Assembly: GCA_019429305.1 (NCBI GenBank)
Contig: JAHYIR010000001.1
Span: 1-64,000 of the forward strand
Direction of reading: 5' to 3'
DNA length: 64,000 bases
Source: Candidatus Cloacimonadota bacterium
GTDB taxonomy: Bacteria > Cloacimonadota > Cloacimonadia > Cloacimonadales > JAJBBL01
Part shown: piece by piece, positions 27,097 through 35,230 of the stretch
Position numbering within the stretch: the first letter of the stretch is position 1
Layout of the letters: each line of letters begins with the position of its first letter
Notes under the pieces: model-generated
Seen by the model: the letters and a program-made list of their open reading frames with translations, nothing else
What the model was told of the DNA's origin: nothing
Database searches by the model: none
Position numbers and translations under genes: made by a program

Positions 27097-27244
27097 ATTT
27101 TTCCTATTCGAATCTCTCTAATAATAATTGCTGATTACTATTAAATAGCAAGAAATTGAGTCAAACTTTTTGTTGCAGAAAGACCGAGGAAAACACTTCT
27201 TCGTGGCTGCTTCCGAGCTCGACGAAGTCATTCATAGGAAGGAT

Positions 27245-28573
27245 CTATTTCAATAGCAGCATTTTCCCTATAGTTTTTTCTGTCTCTGTTTCTAACACAG
27301 GGAAGTAAATCCCGCTTGGTAAGAGATTGCCCTTTTTATCTGCTCCATCCCATACGATAGAATGGTCTCCGTTTTGTAAAGAATCATCAAGAAGGGTTAC
27401 TATACGGTTCCCTTTAATAGAATATATAGAGAGATTGACATTCGCCGATTCAGGAAGACTGAACCGAATTGTAGTTCGATAGTTGAAGGGATTCGGATAA
27501 TTCGTTATCTGTAAAGATTTGCTCGGGATAATAAATTCTTCTTCCGTAGAGACCTCATCTATCTCATTTCTGTATCTGAAAACGCCGTCTCCTATAGTGC
27601 CAAGAAACAGTTCATCTAATCCTTCAAGAGCACGGTATTCTAAACTATAAGTCATTCTTTTGCCGAATCCACCGTTTACCACATCCCAAGTTTCTCCACT
27701 ATCAGAACTAATATAAAGGAGAAAATCTTCATAGACATATCTTTGATGCGATGAAGCATAGACGATCTGATTATTATGTTTGCTGACAGCCATTCCCCAG
27801 ATATCAAATTCACTTTCCATCATTACAGTCCAATTATAACCACCATCAGTACTTTTAATCACTCTGCCTTCCATACCAACATAAAGTGTTTGATCATCAA
27901 CAGGATCGAATGCTATAGATTCAGAGGCATTATCTCCGCCAACTAATGTAGCAAGGTTGAATTCTAACCAGTTATCACCACCATCATAAGATTTTAACAG
28001 AAATGGGGTCAAAGAACCATATTCTCCGCCAACTCAGATAAGATTAGGATGTTCAGGGTGAATTTTTACAAAATGATATCCTAAAGCTATCATACTCCAG
28101 TCTCCGGCTACTAATTCCCATATGTTAGAGGGTTCAATCAATCTGAGAACATAAGATATACCGGTAGAAAATATTATATGAGGAGTTTCCGGATGATAGT
28201 CTATAGATAGAGTTTGAAAGTAAAAATCATCGGGATCTATCCCTTCAGAAAAAGGATACCACAATATTCCGCCATTATCGGTTCGAAGAATAGGGTGTTC
28301 GGAATTTAAGAAACTCATTCCGGCAATTATAGTTTCATGGTTCAATACTGTAAGACAATTAACATATTGTTCTTCTAATCCCAGATGAACCCATAAGGTG
28401 TCTTCTTGATCGATGTTCTTTTTATAGATACCATTATCTGTTGCTGCATAAAGATACTCTTCATAGATTGTCAAATCGAGTACAAAGTGATTAGAAAGGC
28501 CAAGGTGAGTCCACTCACTAAATAATGAACATGTCGTTAACGACAATAAGAGTACTAATAAGATAGTTTTCAT
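27245..28573 (-). pseudogene. Secreted beta-propeller-like protein with C-terminal sorting domain, interrupted by an in-frame TGA
   Basis: Two reading frames (28573-28034 and 28012-27245) are in the same phase, separated only by a TGA at 28034-28036. Read through, 442 residues: signal peptide MKTILLVLLLSLTTCSLFS, repeats of the sortilin/photosynthesis-stability-factor kind (LRTDNGGILWYPF, LKSYDGGDNWLEF, IKSTDGGYNWTVM, ISSDSGETWDVV), then a C-terminal sorting domain beginning NYPNPFNYRTTIRFSLPES and ending KMLLLK. Good ribosome site (AAGGAGGAT). The codon falls in HPNLI-stop-VGGEYG, inside a repeat, and elsewhere in the window TGA is a normal stop (mutL, gap). So this looks like a recent nonsense mutation or a base-call error. 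Confidence 0.75.
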
Positions 28574-28834
28574 AGCATATCCTCCTTATTATTTCATCAC
28601 CCACAAAGATGCCTGTAGTTAACTGTCATAAGCCAATTTGTCAAGTTATTTATTTATGCCCTTATCCTATTAATCGATGCTCATTTTGGGCTTAGTTCTA
28701 ATTTTTATCAAGAGATGATTTTGTTAATCTACAGAGGATTTAGAATCATAAGCAATCTTATTATAAGATAGTTGCTATAGCAATAATTTCAACAAAAATT
28801 AGTTACACTTCTCTGAATTCAATACTTATTTTAG

Positions 28835-28862
28835 TTGACATTTCGGGTTGATAAAATATGAA
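28835..28862 (+). promoter_or_regulatory. Probable sigma-70 promoter of the ECF transporter operon
   Basis: TTGACA at 28835-28840 and TATGAA at 28857-28862, 16 bp apart. Perfect -35, 4/6 -10. Transcription would start near 28869, giving a leader of about 185 nt. The part of the intergenic region before it (28574-28834) shows nothing I can name. Confidence 0.45.
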
Positions 28863-28869
28863 GCAGTAA

Positions 28870-28990
28870 CGCCGAGCAATATGGTCTAACCCATTTGGAA
28901 TGATCAGTTGCCGATAGGGTAAAGAGGGAAACTTCTTTGCCTCCCCTGTTCTTCTTTAAGAAGAGAAGATTTTGGAAAGGTGAAAAAAGC
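28870..28990 (+). ncRNA. Structured 5' leader of the ECF transporter operon (possible riboswitch, class unknown)
   Basis: Contains a 7-bp hairpin closed by a GAAA tetraloop (AAAGAGG 28921-28927 with CTTCTTT 28932-28938), an ACCC/GGGT helix enclosing TTGG/CCGA, and further on a TCTTCT-TTA-AGAAGA hairpin. The upstream half resembles the 3' half of c-di-GMP-I riboswitches (ACGC...GGTCTAA...CAGTTGCCGA), but its 5' partner strand is missing. ECF operons are commonly riboswitch-controlled. Only a structure-aware search can decide. Confidence 0.3.
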
Positions 28991-29055
28991 AAATATGAAC
29001 ACTTCCTGGATCTTCTTTCTTTGAGATAATAGTATAGAAATTAAAAGAGGTTACT

Positions 29056-29628
29056 TTGTCACGTTGGTTGAGTAAATTTTCGACTCAGGATTTGATTATC
29101 ATAGCGATAATAGCGGCTCTCGGTTTAGCGGTAAAGCCGGTTATTACCCCTATTGTGCATCTGGTTTCTGCACCACTACTGATCCCCGGCGGTTCTTTAG
29201 CGGGTGGTTTCTATATGCTCTGGTTCGGTTTGATAGTTGTATTGGTTCCCCGTAAAGGTTCGGCAATTTTAACTGCATTTGTCCAAGGTGTAGTTACTCT
29301 GATCATTGGTCATTTTGGTCATCATGGGGTGATGAGCATTCTGATCTATACTGCACCGGGAGTTGCTGTGGAGGTTGTTGCTTTGTTCTTTCGAGATAAG
29401 AGTTCTGTCATTGCCCAGACAACAATCTGCGCCGGTGCTAATCTTGTCGGATCGTTACTGGTAGCACTTCTCATAATGAGATTACCGACGATTCCATTGG
29501 CAATATCTCTCACAACTGCTTTGATTTCAGGTATTGGAGGTGGAATAGTTAGCTATGCTATCATAAAACAATTAAAAAAACACCGGTTCGAACTACTCAC
29601 AAGAGAAACAGAAGGAGATAGTGATTAA
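29056..29628 (+). CDS. ECF transporter substrate-capture (S) component, YkoE-like
   Basis: 190 residues, five to six membrane helices, short termini. Starts with TTG (29056-29058) behind AAAAGAGG; no ATG fits. Pattern of GGSLAGGFYMLWFGLIVVLVPRKGSAILTAF followed by VQGVVTLIIG and a final GGGIVSYAII resembles the thiamin/HMP-type S component YkoE, and the operon carries the matching ATPases and T subunit. Substrate not provable; a vitamin or its precursor is expected. Stop overlaps the next start by one base. Confidence 0.75.
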   Translation: MSRWLSKFSTQDLIIIAIIAALGLAVKPVITPIVHLVSAPLLIPGGSLAGGFYMLWFGLIVVLVPRKGSAILTAFVQGVVTLIIGHFGHHGVMSILIYTAPGVAVEVVALFFRDKSSVIAQTTICAGANLVGSLLVALLIMRLPTIPLAISLTTALISGIGGGIVSYAIIKQLKKHRFELLTRETEGDSD

Positions 29629-31001
29629 TGAAGCGAATTTTCTTGATCATAGGAATACTATTGTTCCTAATTGTATTGAGTTTAGTCATTTATCACTACT
29701 TCCACGAATTTGCCGGTTATGAAATCTATGGGGGAGAAGCAACCTTTAGCTTGATCCGGGAAACAGGGAATTTAGTTGATATCTTAAAACAACACGACGC
29801 AGGGGAGATTTACGAGATTCTTATCTTCGATGAGCAAAACAAAACAATAATTATTCAGGAAGAAAACTTAGCCGATTTTCAGGTAAAGAGAGGAGTAAGA
29901 GGTTTCTTTTTATCTGATCTGCTGACTAATACCAGATTAATTGATGTTAAAAGGATCGTTATTCAGACCAATAACTCTCATTTTGGAGTTTATCATCTCA
30001 GCTATACCGAGGAACTATCTTTTTATCCTATCTATGATTTGATCAAGGAGATGATCTATTATCAAGGTTCTGAAGGGGCTAGTTATTTTTATGGTAGTTA
30101 TAATCCATCTGATGAAGTATTTACCGTTCCTATAGAAGCTGATTCTATCCTCTTTGTATATAGTAGCGGTGAAGAAGAGTGGAGAATAGTCGATTCTCCA
30201 GAGAATTTCTCTGTTTATCAGGAGCTAATCTTTTCCTATTCTCCTGATCAACAAGAGAGAAAGCTATTGAAAGCTATCTGGGAAAAGCCACCTCTACTCT
30301 CAGCATTAGATATGAATGCGAAATTAAAACAAGCTGTGGGAGAGAAACCGACTTTAGCAATCTTTATTGACGGTTTGGGCTATAAACTTTGGAATTATGC
30401 TGAGGAGATGGGATATACAAATTCTTTCCCTGAGATGCTAATTTTGCCTATGAGATCGGTCTTCCCACCAAAAACTATCTATAACTATTATGCCTTTGGA
30501 ACAGGGGATTTATTACCGGACAATCTATCAGAGCGGAAAGAGATTTTCGCAGATCTCTTCTTTTCAGGAGTAAATGGTGTTATTATTGAAGGGGAGATGC
30601 AGATCTTCTTTTCGCCTTATGAACAAATACTACATACAAAGCAAGCTCATTATGATAATATCGATGTTAGGATCTTTAACTCTGCTCTGGAAGTCTTAAA
30701 CGATTATGATTTTGTCTTCATCCATTTTCACGACATCGACAATAATGGGCATAGATTTGGTCCTTACAGCAGCGAAGTACTGGAAGCTATTCAGAGAACA
30801 GGCAATTTTATTACTGAGTTGAAAAACAGATGGAAAGGAAGCTTTTTTATCTTCTCTGATCATGGGATGCACTGTCATTATGAAGAAGATCAGAAAAATT
30901 GTAGTGGAGCTCACTATACAGCACAAGCAGAAGATATTATCGCAATTTTTTCGGATATTTCTGAAGATATCTATCAAGGAGTATTAGATGAAAAACAGTA
31001 A
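29628..31001 (+). CDS. Membrane-anchored phosphodiesterase/alkaline-phosphatase-superfamily protein
   Basis: 457 residues. One N-terminal membrane helix (residues ~4-24) and the rest outside the cytoplasm. The C-terminal half (from ~235) matches the type I phosphodiesterase/nucleotide pyrophosphatase fold: LAIFIDGLGYKLW (metal-binding Asp), FVFIHFHDIDNNGHRFGPYS (D and H ligands) and FFIFSDHGMH (DHG). The usual Thr/Ser nucleophile after the first Asp is not clear by eye (KTIYNYYAFGTGD is a candidate). The N-terminal half is unrecognised. Being inside an ECF operon, it may strip phosphate or a nucleotide from a vitamin before uptake; inference only. Confidence 0.65.
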   Translation: MKRIFLIIGILLFLIVLSLVIYHYFHEFAGYEIYGGEATFSLIRETGNLVDILKQHDAGEIYEILIFDEQNKTIIIQEENLADFQVKRGVRGFFLSDLLTNTRLIDVKRIVIQTNNSHFGVYHLSYTEELSFYPIYDLIKEMIYYQGSEGASYFYGSYNPSDEVFTVPIEADSILFVYSSGEEEWRIVDSPENFSVYQELIFSYSPDQQERKLLKAIWEKPPLLSALDMNAKLKQAVGEKPTLAIFIDGLGYKLWNYAEEMGYTNSFPEMLILPMRSVFPPKTIYNYYAFGTGDLLPDNLSERKEIFADLFFSGVNGVIIEGEMQIFFSPYEQILHTKQAHYDNIDVRIFNSALEVLNDYDFVFIHFHDIDNNGHRFGPYSSEVLEAIQRTGNFITELKNRWKGSFFIFSDHGMHCHYEEDQKNCSGAHYTAQAEDIIAIFSDISEDIYQGVLDEKQ

Positions 31002-31431
31002 GAAAGCATGGTTAGCCATTTTACTGGTCTTAATTATTTTGAGCGCAGTTTTGTTATCATTGATCTATATACGTTATCACGATTTAGAGCATATCAACGG
31101 ACTGCAGATCATTTGGGGAGATCTTACTATTCATCCTTCCCACAACGATTTAGAAAATATACCCCTAACGACCATTAAGATGGATAACAGGGCTGAATTT
31201 TATGGTTATCTGGTAAAGGATCTGATCAATTATTATAGTATCAAATGGGCAGACATAAGCGTAGTTTACTTCACAGCTCGTGATGGCAGTAGAATAGTAG
31301 TTTCAAAAGATGAAATAGAGAGCAGAGATGTCCTGTTAGCTCTTGATTATAGTGAATTCCGTTTAGTTTTTCCGCAGGACAGTTTTCCTAACAGATGGCT
31401 AAAAAACATTATCTTAGTGGAGTTGAAGTAA
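30988..31431 (+). CDS. Small membrane-anchored protein resembling part of the sulfite-oxidase (molybdopterin-binding) fold
   Basis: 147 residues; N-terminal membrane helix at ~8-27. The exposed part (FYGYLVKDLINYYSIKWADISVVYFTARDGSRIVVSKDEI... FRLVFPQDSFPNRWLKNIILVEL) follows the G-v-L-L-xD-L...V-x-F-x-A-x-DG...RLV-P...W-l-k-x-I sequence of the SUOX domain, but it lacks the Cys ligand region, so it probably does not bind molybdopterin. The start overlaps the previous gene by 14 bp. Accessory role in the ECF system, perhaps substrate binding, is a guess. Confidence 0.5.
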   Translation: MKNSKKAWLAILLVLIILSAVLLSLIYIRYHDLEHINGLQIIWGDLTIHPSHNDLENIPLTTIKMDNRAEFYGYLVKDLINYYSIKWADISVVYFTARDGSRIVVSKDEIESRDVLLALDYSEFRLVFPQDSFPNRWLKNIILVELK

Positions 31432-31437
31432 CTAAAA

Positions 31438-32097
31438 ATGCTCACTTTGAATAACTACACTTTTCGTTATCCCGGTGATGATAAATTTCTCTGGCAGCCG
31501 TTGAATTTTTCTTTTAATCGAGGAGAGATCATTCTGATCAAAGGTAGTAACGGTAGTGGGAAAACCACTCTACTATATAGCTTATGTGGAATAATCCCGC
31601 AAGCAATAAGTGGGGAGATGAAAGGTGAGATTCTTTTCAATCAAGAATCAGTATCAAATATACCTCTCAAAGAGATTGCGACGGAGATCAATATCCTCTT
31701 TCAGGAGCCGGACAAACAGATTTTTATGCCCTTTGTAGAGGAAGAAATTGCCTTTGGTCCGGAAAATCTCGCTTTGGATCGGGAAGACATAAAAAGAAGA
31801 ATTGATAATCTTCTTGATAGGTTTGATATAGTTGAACTTCGTAAAAGAGCTACCGCCTCTCTCTCATACGGAGAAAAAAAGTTGGTAGTTTTAGCGGCGA
31901 TCTTAGCGATCTCACCCGCTGTTATCCTGATTGATGAATTTTCGGCAGGCATAGGTGATAATATGATAAACCGTTTTGTATCTTATCTAAGGGAACTGAA
32001 GGATGAGGGGAAGACAATAGTCCTCGCTGAACACCATCCTGCTGTGAGAGAGATAGCAGCTAAAGTTATTGATCTCGATGCATTGAAATATGGATAA
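31438..32097 (+). CDS. ECF transporter ATPase, first
   Basis: 219 residues. Walker A GSNGSGKTT (about 36-44), Q-loop FQEPDKQIFMPFVEEEIAFGPEN, signature SLSYGEKK in place of LSGGQ, Walker B ILIDEFSAG, H-loop AEHH. The Q-loop followed by an E-E-I-A-FGPEN stretch is characteristic of EcfA-type proteins. Powers uptake with its partner 32090-32761, overlapped by 8 bp. Cytoplasmic, membrane-associated. Confidence 0.9.
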   Translation: MLTLNNYTFRYPGDDKFLWQPLNFSFNRGEIILIKGSNGSGKTTLLYSLCGIIPQAISGEMKGEILFNQESVSNIPLKEIATEINILFQEPDKQIFMPFVEEEIAFGPENLALDREDIKRRIDNLLDRFDIVELRKRATASLSYGEKKLVVLAAILAISPAVILIDEFSAGIGDNMINRFVSYLRELKDEGKTIVLAEHHPAVREIAAKVIDLDALKYG

Positions 32098-32761
32098 GAT
32101 TTATCGCATCTCCAATCTCTCTTTTTCGTATGAAGAAGAGATCAATGTTTTTTCCGCAGTTAACATTGACTTACCCTCAAGTGAGATATCTGTCATCGTT
32201 GGCAAGAACGGAGCCGGCAAAACAACATTAGCTCGCATTCTGACCGGATTAACAAAGGGTTATACCGGATCGATCTTGCTGGATAATATCGAATTATCCA
32301 AGCAAAGAAGGGGAACGATCATTGATCAAGTTCTCTATGTAAAGCAAGATCTGATCGGGAATTTTATGGGTATTACACCCGATGAAGATCTGATGATCTG
32401 GCAGAATAGGTTTATTGAGGAGGATAATAGAAAGAAAAAACAGGATAGAGAAAATGCTCTTTATCAATTAGGGATAACCCACCTATTCAACAAACCTGTT
32501 TGGGAATTGAGTTACGGTCAGAAAAGAAGATCAATGCTCTCTGTTTCATCACTCTTGGCTAACAAATTCTGGATCCTTGATGAACCAACGGCATCTCTCG
32601 ATGAACAGGGTATCTCACTGTTAATGAAGTTAATAGCAGAAAAAAAAGAGACTAACAGCGGGATGTTAATTCTGACACATAGACCGGAACTCTTTAATAA
32701 ATTAACCAATAGCGTCTATTTCATAAGAGAGAGCCAAATAATCAAAAACTCTCAATCTTAG
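32090..32761 (+). CDS. ECF transporter ATPase, second
   Basis: 223 residues. Walker A GKNGAGKTT, signature ELSYGQKRR, Walker B FWILDEPTASLD, H-loop LTHR. Q-loop is VKQDLIGNFMGIT, less like standard EcfA. Forms the ATPase pair with the upstream protein. Starts inside the upstream gene. Confidence 0.9.
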   Translation: MDKIYRISNLSFSYEEEINVFSAVNIDLPSSEISVIVGKNGAGKTTLARILTGLTKGYTGSILLDNIELSKQRRGTIIDQVLYVKQDLIGNFMGITPDEDLMIWQNRFIEEDNRKKKQDRENALYQLGITHLFNKPVWELSYGQKRRSMLSVSSLLANKFWILDEPTASLDEQGISLLMKLIAEKKETNSGMLILTHRPELFNKLTNSVYFIRESQIIKNSQS

Positions 32762-32768
32762 AGTTGGT

Positions 32769-33503
32769 ATGCACAGACTAATAAATGTCCGAACGATTTT
32801 GTTAACAGCTCTAACGCTTTCTAGTATTGCGGTTTTCAGACAAAACATCTTAACACAGCTAATGGTGGCTTTTATAGCTATCCTGCTCCTTATGCTACAA
32901 AGAGACAGAAGATCACTATTCGGTAAGCTAATTGGTAGGATAAGGCATTTCTGGTTTGCTATAGTAGCGATAATTATTCTTCAGATCTTATTCAGACAAG
33001 ATGGAGCTGTCTATCTGAGTATCTGGTTTGTTAAGGTTACCGATGTAGGGGTAATGTATGGTCTATCTGTCGGGATGAGGTTGATTAACCTGATCCTGAT
33101 TGCCGGTCTCCTGTTTAACATCTCATCTTCCGAGTATATGCTCGCTTTCAAAGCTTGGAGAATACCCTACGAGATCTCCTTTCTGGTAACTACGGTCATC
33201 CGTTTCATTCCCGATTATTATCGCCTGTTCATTGCCTACCGTGAGACGATGTATCTACGGAATATAAATCTGAAAGAATTAAGTATCAGAAATAAATTAT
33301 CTGCTCTGGTATCCTTGTTGATCCCGGCTCTGACAACCAATTTGGCAGATGTAAAGTATCGGGCTATAGCTCTCGATCTAAAAGGATTCAGATATTCCAA
33401 ACAGAGAACTAATCTTTACGAATCGAAGCTGAAAGCCCATGATTATCTGATACAGTTCATTACACTCGCAGGATTTGTTTTACTTATTGTTTTTATCTTA
33501 TGA
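32769..33503 (+). CDS. ECF transporter transmembrane (T) component
   Basis: 244 residues with about five membrane helices. Contains AWRIPYEISFLVTTVIRFIPDYY and the coupling-helix segment KYRAIALDLKGFRYSKQRT, corresponding to the Ala-Arg motifs that contact the two ATPases in EcfT. Completes the S-A-A-T set of a dedicated (group I) ECF importer. Ends the operon; no clear terminator. Confidence 0.85.
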   Translation: MHRLINVRTILLTALTLSSIAVFRQNILTQLMVAFIAILLLMLQRDRRSLFGKLIGRIRHFWFAIVAIIILQILFRQDGAVYLSIWFVKVTDVGVMYGLSVGMRLINLILIAGLLFNISSSEYMLAFKAWRIPYEISFLVTTVIRFIPDYYRLFIAYRETMYLRNINLKELSIRNKLSALVSLLIPALTTNLADVKYRAIALDLKGFRYSKQRTNLYESKLKAHDYLIQFITLAGFVLLIVFIL

Positions 33504-33598
33504 AGAGAATCAGCAAAACAGATACTGGTAGCATGATTATAGCGTCGAGAGACATTTTACTTGACGATAAAAACCGGCTCTTATTTTTCTGAACTTAA

Positions 33599-33686
33599 GC
33601 TGAAGTGGTGAAATTGGTAGACACGCTAGGTTCAGGGTCTAGTGGGTGAATTGCCCATGGGGGTTCGAGTCCCCCCTTCAGCACCA
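33599..33686 (+). tRNA. tRNA-Leu (anticodon CAG)
   Basis: 88 nt with CCA encoded. Acceptor GCTGAAG (33599-33605) pairs CTTCAGC (33676-33682); D arm GTG/CAC; anticodon stem CTAGG/TCTAG with loop TTCAGGG, anticodon CAG at 33633-33635; long class II variable arm (TGGG...CCCA); T arm GGGGG-TTCGAGT-CCCCC; discriminator A. A TTGACG (33561-33566) and TATTTT (33582-33587) upstream may be its promoter. Confidence 0.97.
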
Positions 33687-33820
33687 GTTTTGTATTACCT
33701 GATCGATTTAATACATTATGATAGATAATTGATATGAAAAGTACTATAAGTTTTACTCCTGTTGATCAACCATGTAATCTTCAAAACAATTTTTCTCCTT
33801 GCTAATCCTTTCGTAGGAGC

Positions 33821-33870
33821 ATCTATGTTTATCCTTTTTTTAATCTGTGCACATCGGTGGTTGATGCTTA
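33821..33870. repeat. Dispersed ~50-bp intergenic repeat, copy 1
   Basis: Begins ATCTATGTTTATC and ends ATCGGTGGTTGATGCTTA. About four-fifths of bases match the copy at 55994-56044, including one indel. Both copies lie between genes. The core AATCxGTGxxxATCxGTGGTT resembles short repeats widespread in FCB genomes (from memory). Confidence 0.5.
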
Positions 33871-33921
33871 CTTTCATAACTATTTAGGGGATCAGCAGGA
33901 TATTTATCAGGGAGTTCTATT

Positions 33922-34659
33922 ATGACTAGATTAGAAAAGAAAATCATCAGTGAGATCGATCATGCAAATGATATATGGCAACTCTTCTCAGAGGGGGAGA
34001 GGGTGCTGTTAGGAATATCCGGAGGTAAAGACTCAATTGCTCTCTACCATCTCTTACAAAATTATCAACTAAAACTGGAAGCTCTCCATATCAGATTGAG
34101 TTCTCGCTTCAGTATCGACTTCATTACCCAGAATAACCTTACAGATAAACTTGAGGTCATCGAGACCGATATCTATGATCAAATTAAAAAGTCTGATAAC
34201 AGTCTCAATACATGCTTTGTCTGTTCCAGAGAGAGAAGGAAGAGAATACTGGAGTATGCTAACGATAAAGGTATCAAGAAGATCGTTTTTGGTCATCACC
34301 GCAATGATGTTGTGGAAACCTTGTTGCTCAATCTTCTTTTCAGCAGAGAGATCAGTACTCTCTTACCAAAGCAAACTCTTTTTGAAGGTAGATTTGAAAT
34401 TATCAGGCCCCTTTATCTGGTTGAAGAACAACTGCTAATATCTCTCCAGAAAGAGAAGGGTTGGCAGATATCTAAACCGGTTTGCGAAGAATCAATATCC
34501 TCCAAGCGCCAGTATATGCGAGACCTTCTTACCCAAATTCAGGACCAACATCCAAAGATAGATATCAGAGATAACATCTTCTCTTCTTTAAAATCGGTAA
34601 AAACGTCGTTTATGCCGTTCCCATTTATAGAACAAGGAGGAGGCCGAGATGAGGAATAA
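33922..34659 (+). CDS. TtcA/TilS-superfamily PP-loop tRNA-modifying protein
   Basis: 245 residues. PP-loop SGGKDS near residue 34, CX2C in NTCFVCSRERRKR, then GHHRNDVVETLLLN and a third Cys in ISKPVCEESI. This is the TtcA pattern (three Cys holding an Fe-S cluster; 2-thiolation of C32 in tRNA), although Ncs6-like enzymes share parts. ATG follows GGGAG. Sits beside a tRNA gene, probably by chance. Confidence 0.8.
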   Translation: MTRLEKKIISEIDHANDIWQLFSEGERVLLGISGGKDSIALYHLLQNYQLKLEALHIRLSSRFSIDFITQNNLTDKLEVIETDIYDQIKKSDNSLNTCFVCSRERRKRILEYANDKGIKKIVFGHHRNDVVETLLLNLLFSREISTLLPKQTLFEGRFEIIRPLYLVEEQLLISLQKEKGWQISKPVCEESISSKRQYMRDLLTQIQDQHPKIDIRDNIFSSLKSVKTSFMPFPFIEQGGGRDEE

Positions 34660-34669
34660 ATATTTGCTA

Positions 34670-34698
34670 TTGACACTATTAGATATTATCTAATAGAT
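34670..34698 (+). promoter_or_regulatory. Promoter with 7-1-7 Fur/PerR-type operator in front of rubrerythrin
   Basis: A perfect -35 TTGACA (34670-34675) is followed immediately by a perfect 10-1-10 inverted repeat, CTATTAGATA-T-TATCTAATAG (34676-34696), which fills the spacer and overlaps the -10 area (TAATAG/ATAGAT). Its core TTAGATA-T-TATCTAA has the 7-1-7 geometry of Fur-family boxes (PerR: TTATAAT-N-ATTATAA). Rubrerythrins are classic PerR targets in anaerobes. Binding protein inferred. Confidence 0.6.
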
Positions 34699-34725
34699 AT
34701 GAAAAAGAATACTGAAGGAGGAAAA

Positions 34726-35223
34726 ATGGAGAAGGTTGAATTATTAGAGGCAATTAAAAAAGGAATCATGGCAGAACGGGACAGTATCGAACTCTATCAG
34801 AAAGCTTTAAACAGTGCTGAAGATGAAGAAGTGCGATCATTTTTTCAGGAAAGGGTCGAAGAAGAAAAACAACATTATAACTATCTTGTGAATTATTCTC
34901 ATGATATTGAACAGGACAAAGATTTAGTAGATTATACACAAGATCTACCCGATCCGGATCCAGCAAAGATATTCAGCGATTCATTTCTGAAAAGAATTGG
35001 CGAAAAACAGACCCTCTTTTCAGCTATTTCTACAGCTGTTTTATTAGAGAAAGATTCTCTACAACACTATAAAAACTTAGCTCAGGATGCCGAACAACCT
35101 GAGTTGAAAAGCTTTTTCAGCAGAATGGGACATTGGGAGACCCAGCATTACATCGATGTTCTCAACATCCAAAAAGAGGCAGAAAGATACTATTGGGAAT
35201 TAAACGAGTTCGAACCTTTTTAA
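34726..35223 (+). CDS. Rubrerythrin-like diiron protein (no rubredoxin domain)
   Basis: 165 residues from the ATG at 34726, chosen because GGAGG lies just before it; the ATG at 34699 falls in the promoter. Ferritin-like four-helix bundle: helix with MAERDSIELYQKAL (Glu), EERVEEEKQHYNYL (ExxH), VLLEKDSLQHYKNL (Glu) and HWETQHYIDVL (ExxH), the two ExxH pairs that bind a diiron site. No Cys for a rubredoxin domain. Likely reduces hydrogen peroxide or stores/handles iron in this anaerobe. The Fur/PerR-type operator agrees with a stress role. Confidence 0.88.
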   Translation: MEKVELLEAIKKGIMAERDSIELYQKALNSAEDEEVRSFFQERVEEEKQHYNYLVNYSHDIEQDKDLVDYTQDLPDPDPAKIFSDSFLKRIGEKQTLFSAISTAVLLEKDSLQHYKNLAQDAEQPELKSFFSRMGHWETQHYIDVLNIQKEAERYYWELNEFEPF

Positions 35224-35230
35224 AGTAAGA

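Noticed and set aside
27183-27240. Repeat similar to the 56060-56112 element
   Set aside because: Both contain CTTCG/CGA-rich text, but bases do not align over a meaningful length.
28034-28036. TGA recoded as Sec, Trp or Gly
   Set aside because: Several genes in the window use TGA as their normal stop (mutL, the GAPDH-like gene and others), and the position is in a structural repeat with no catalytic context or visible SECIS-like need.
28861-28960. Complete c-di-GMP-I (GEMM) riboswitch
   Set aside because: The 3' half looks similar (GGTCTAA, GTTGCCGA), but no 5' strand able to form P1 with GTTGCC is present and the promoter appears to start just before it.
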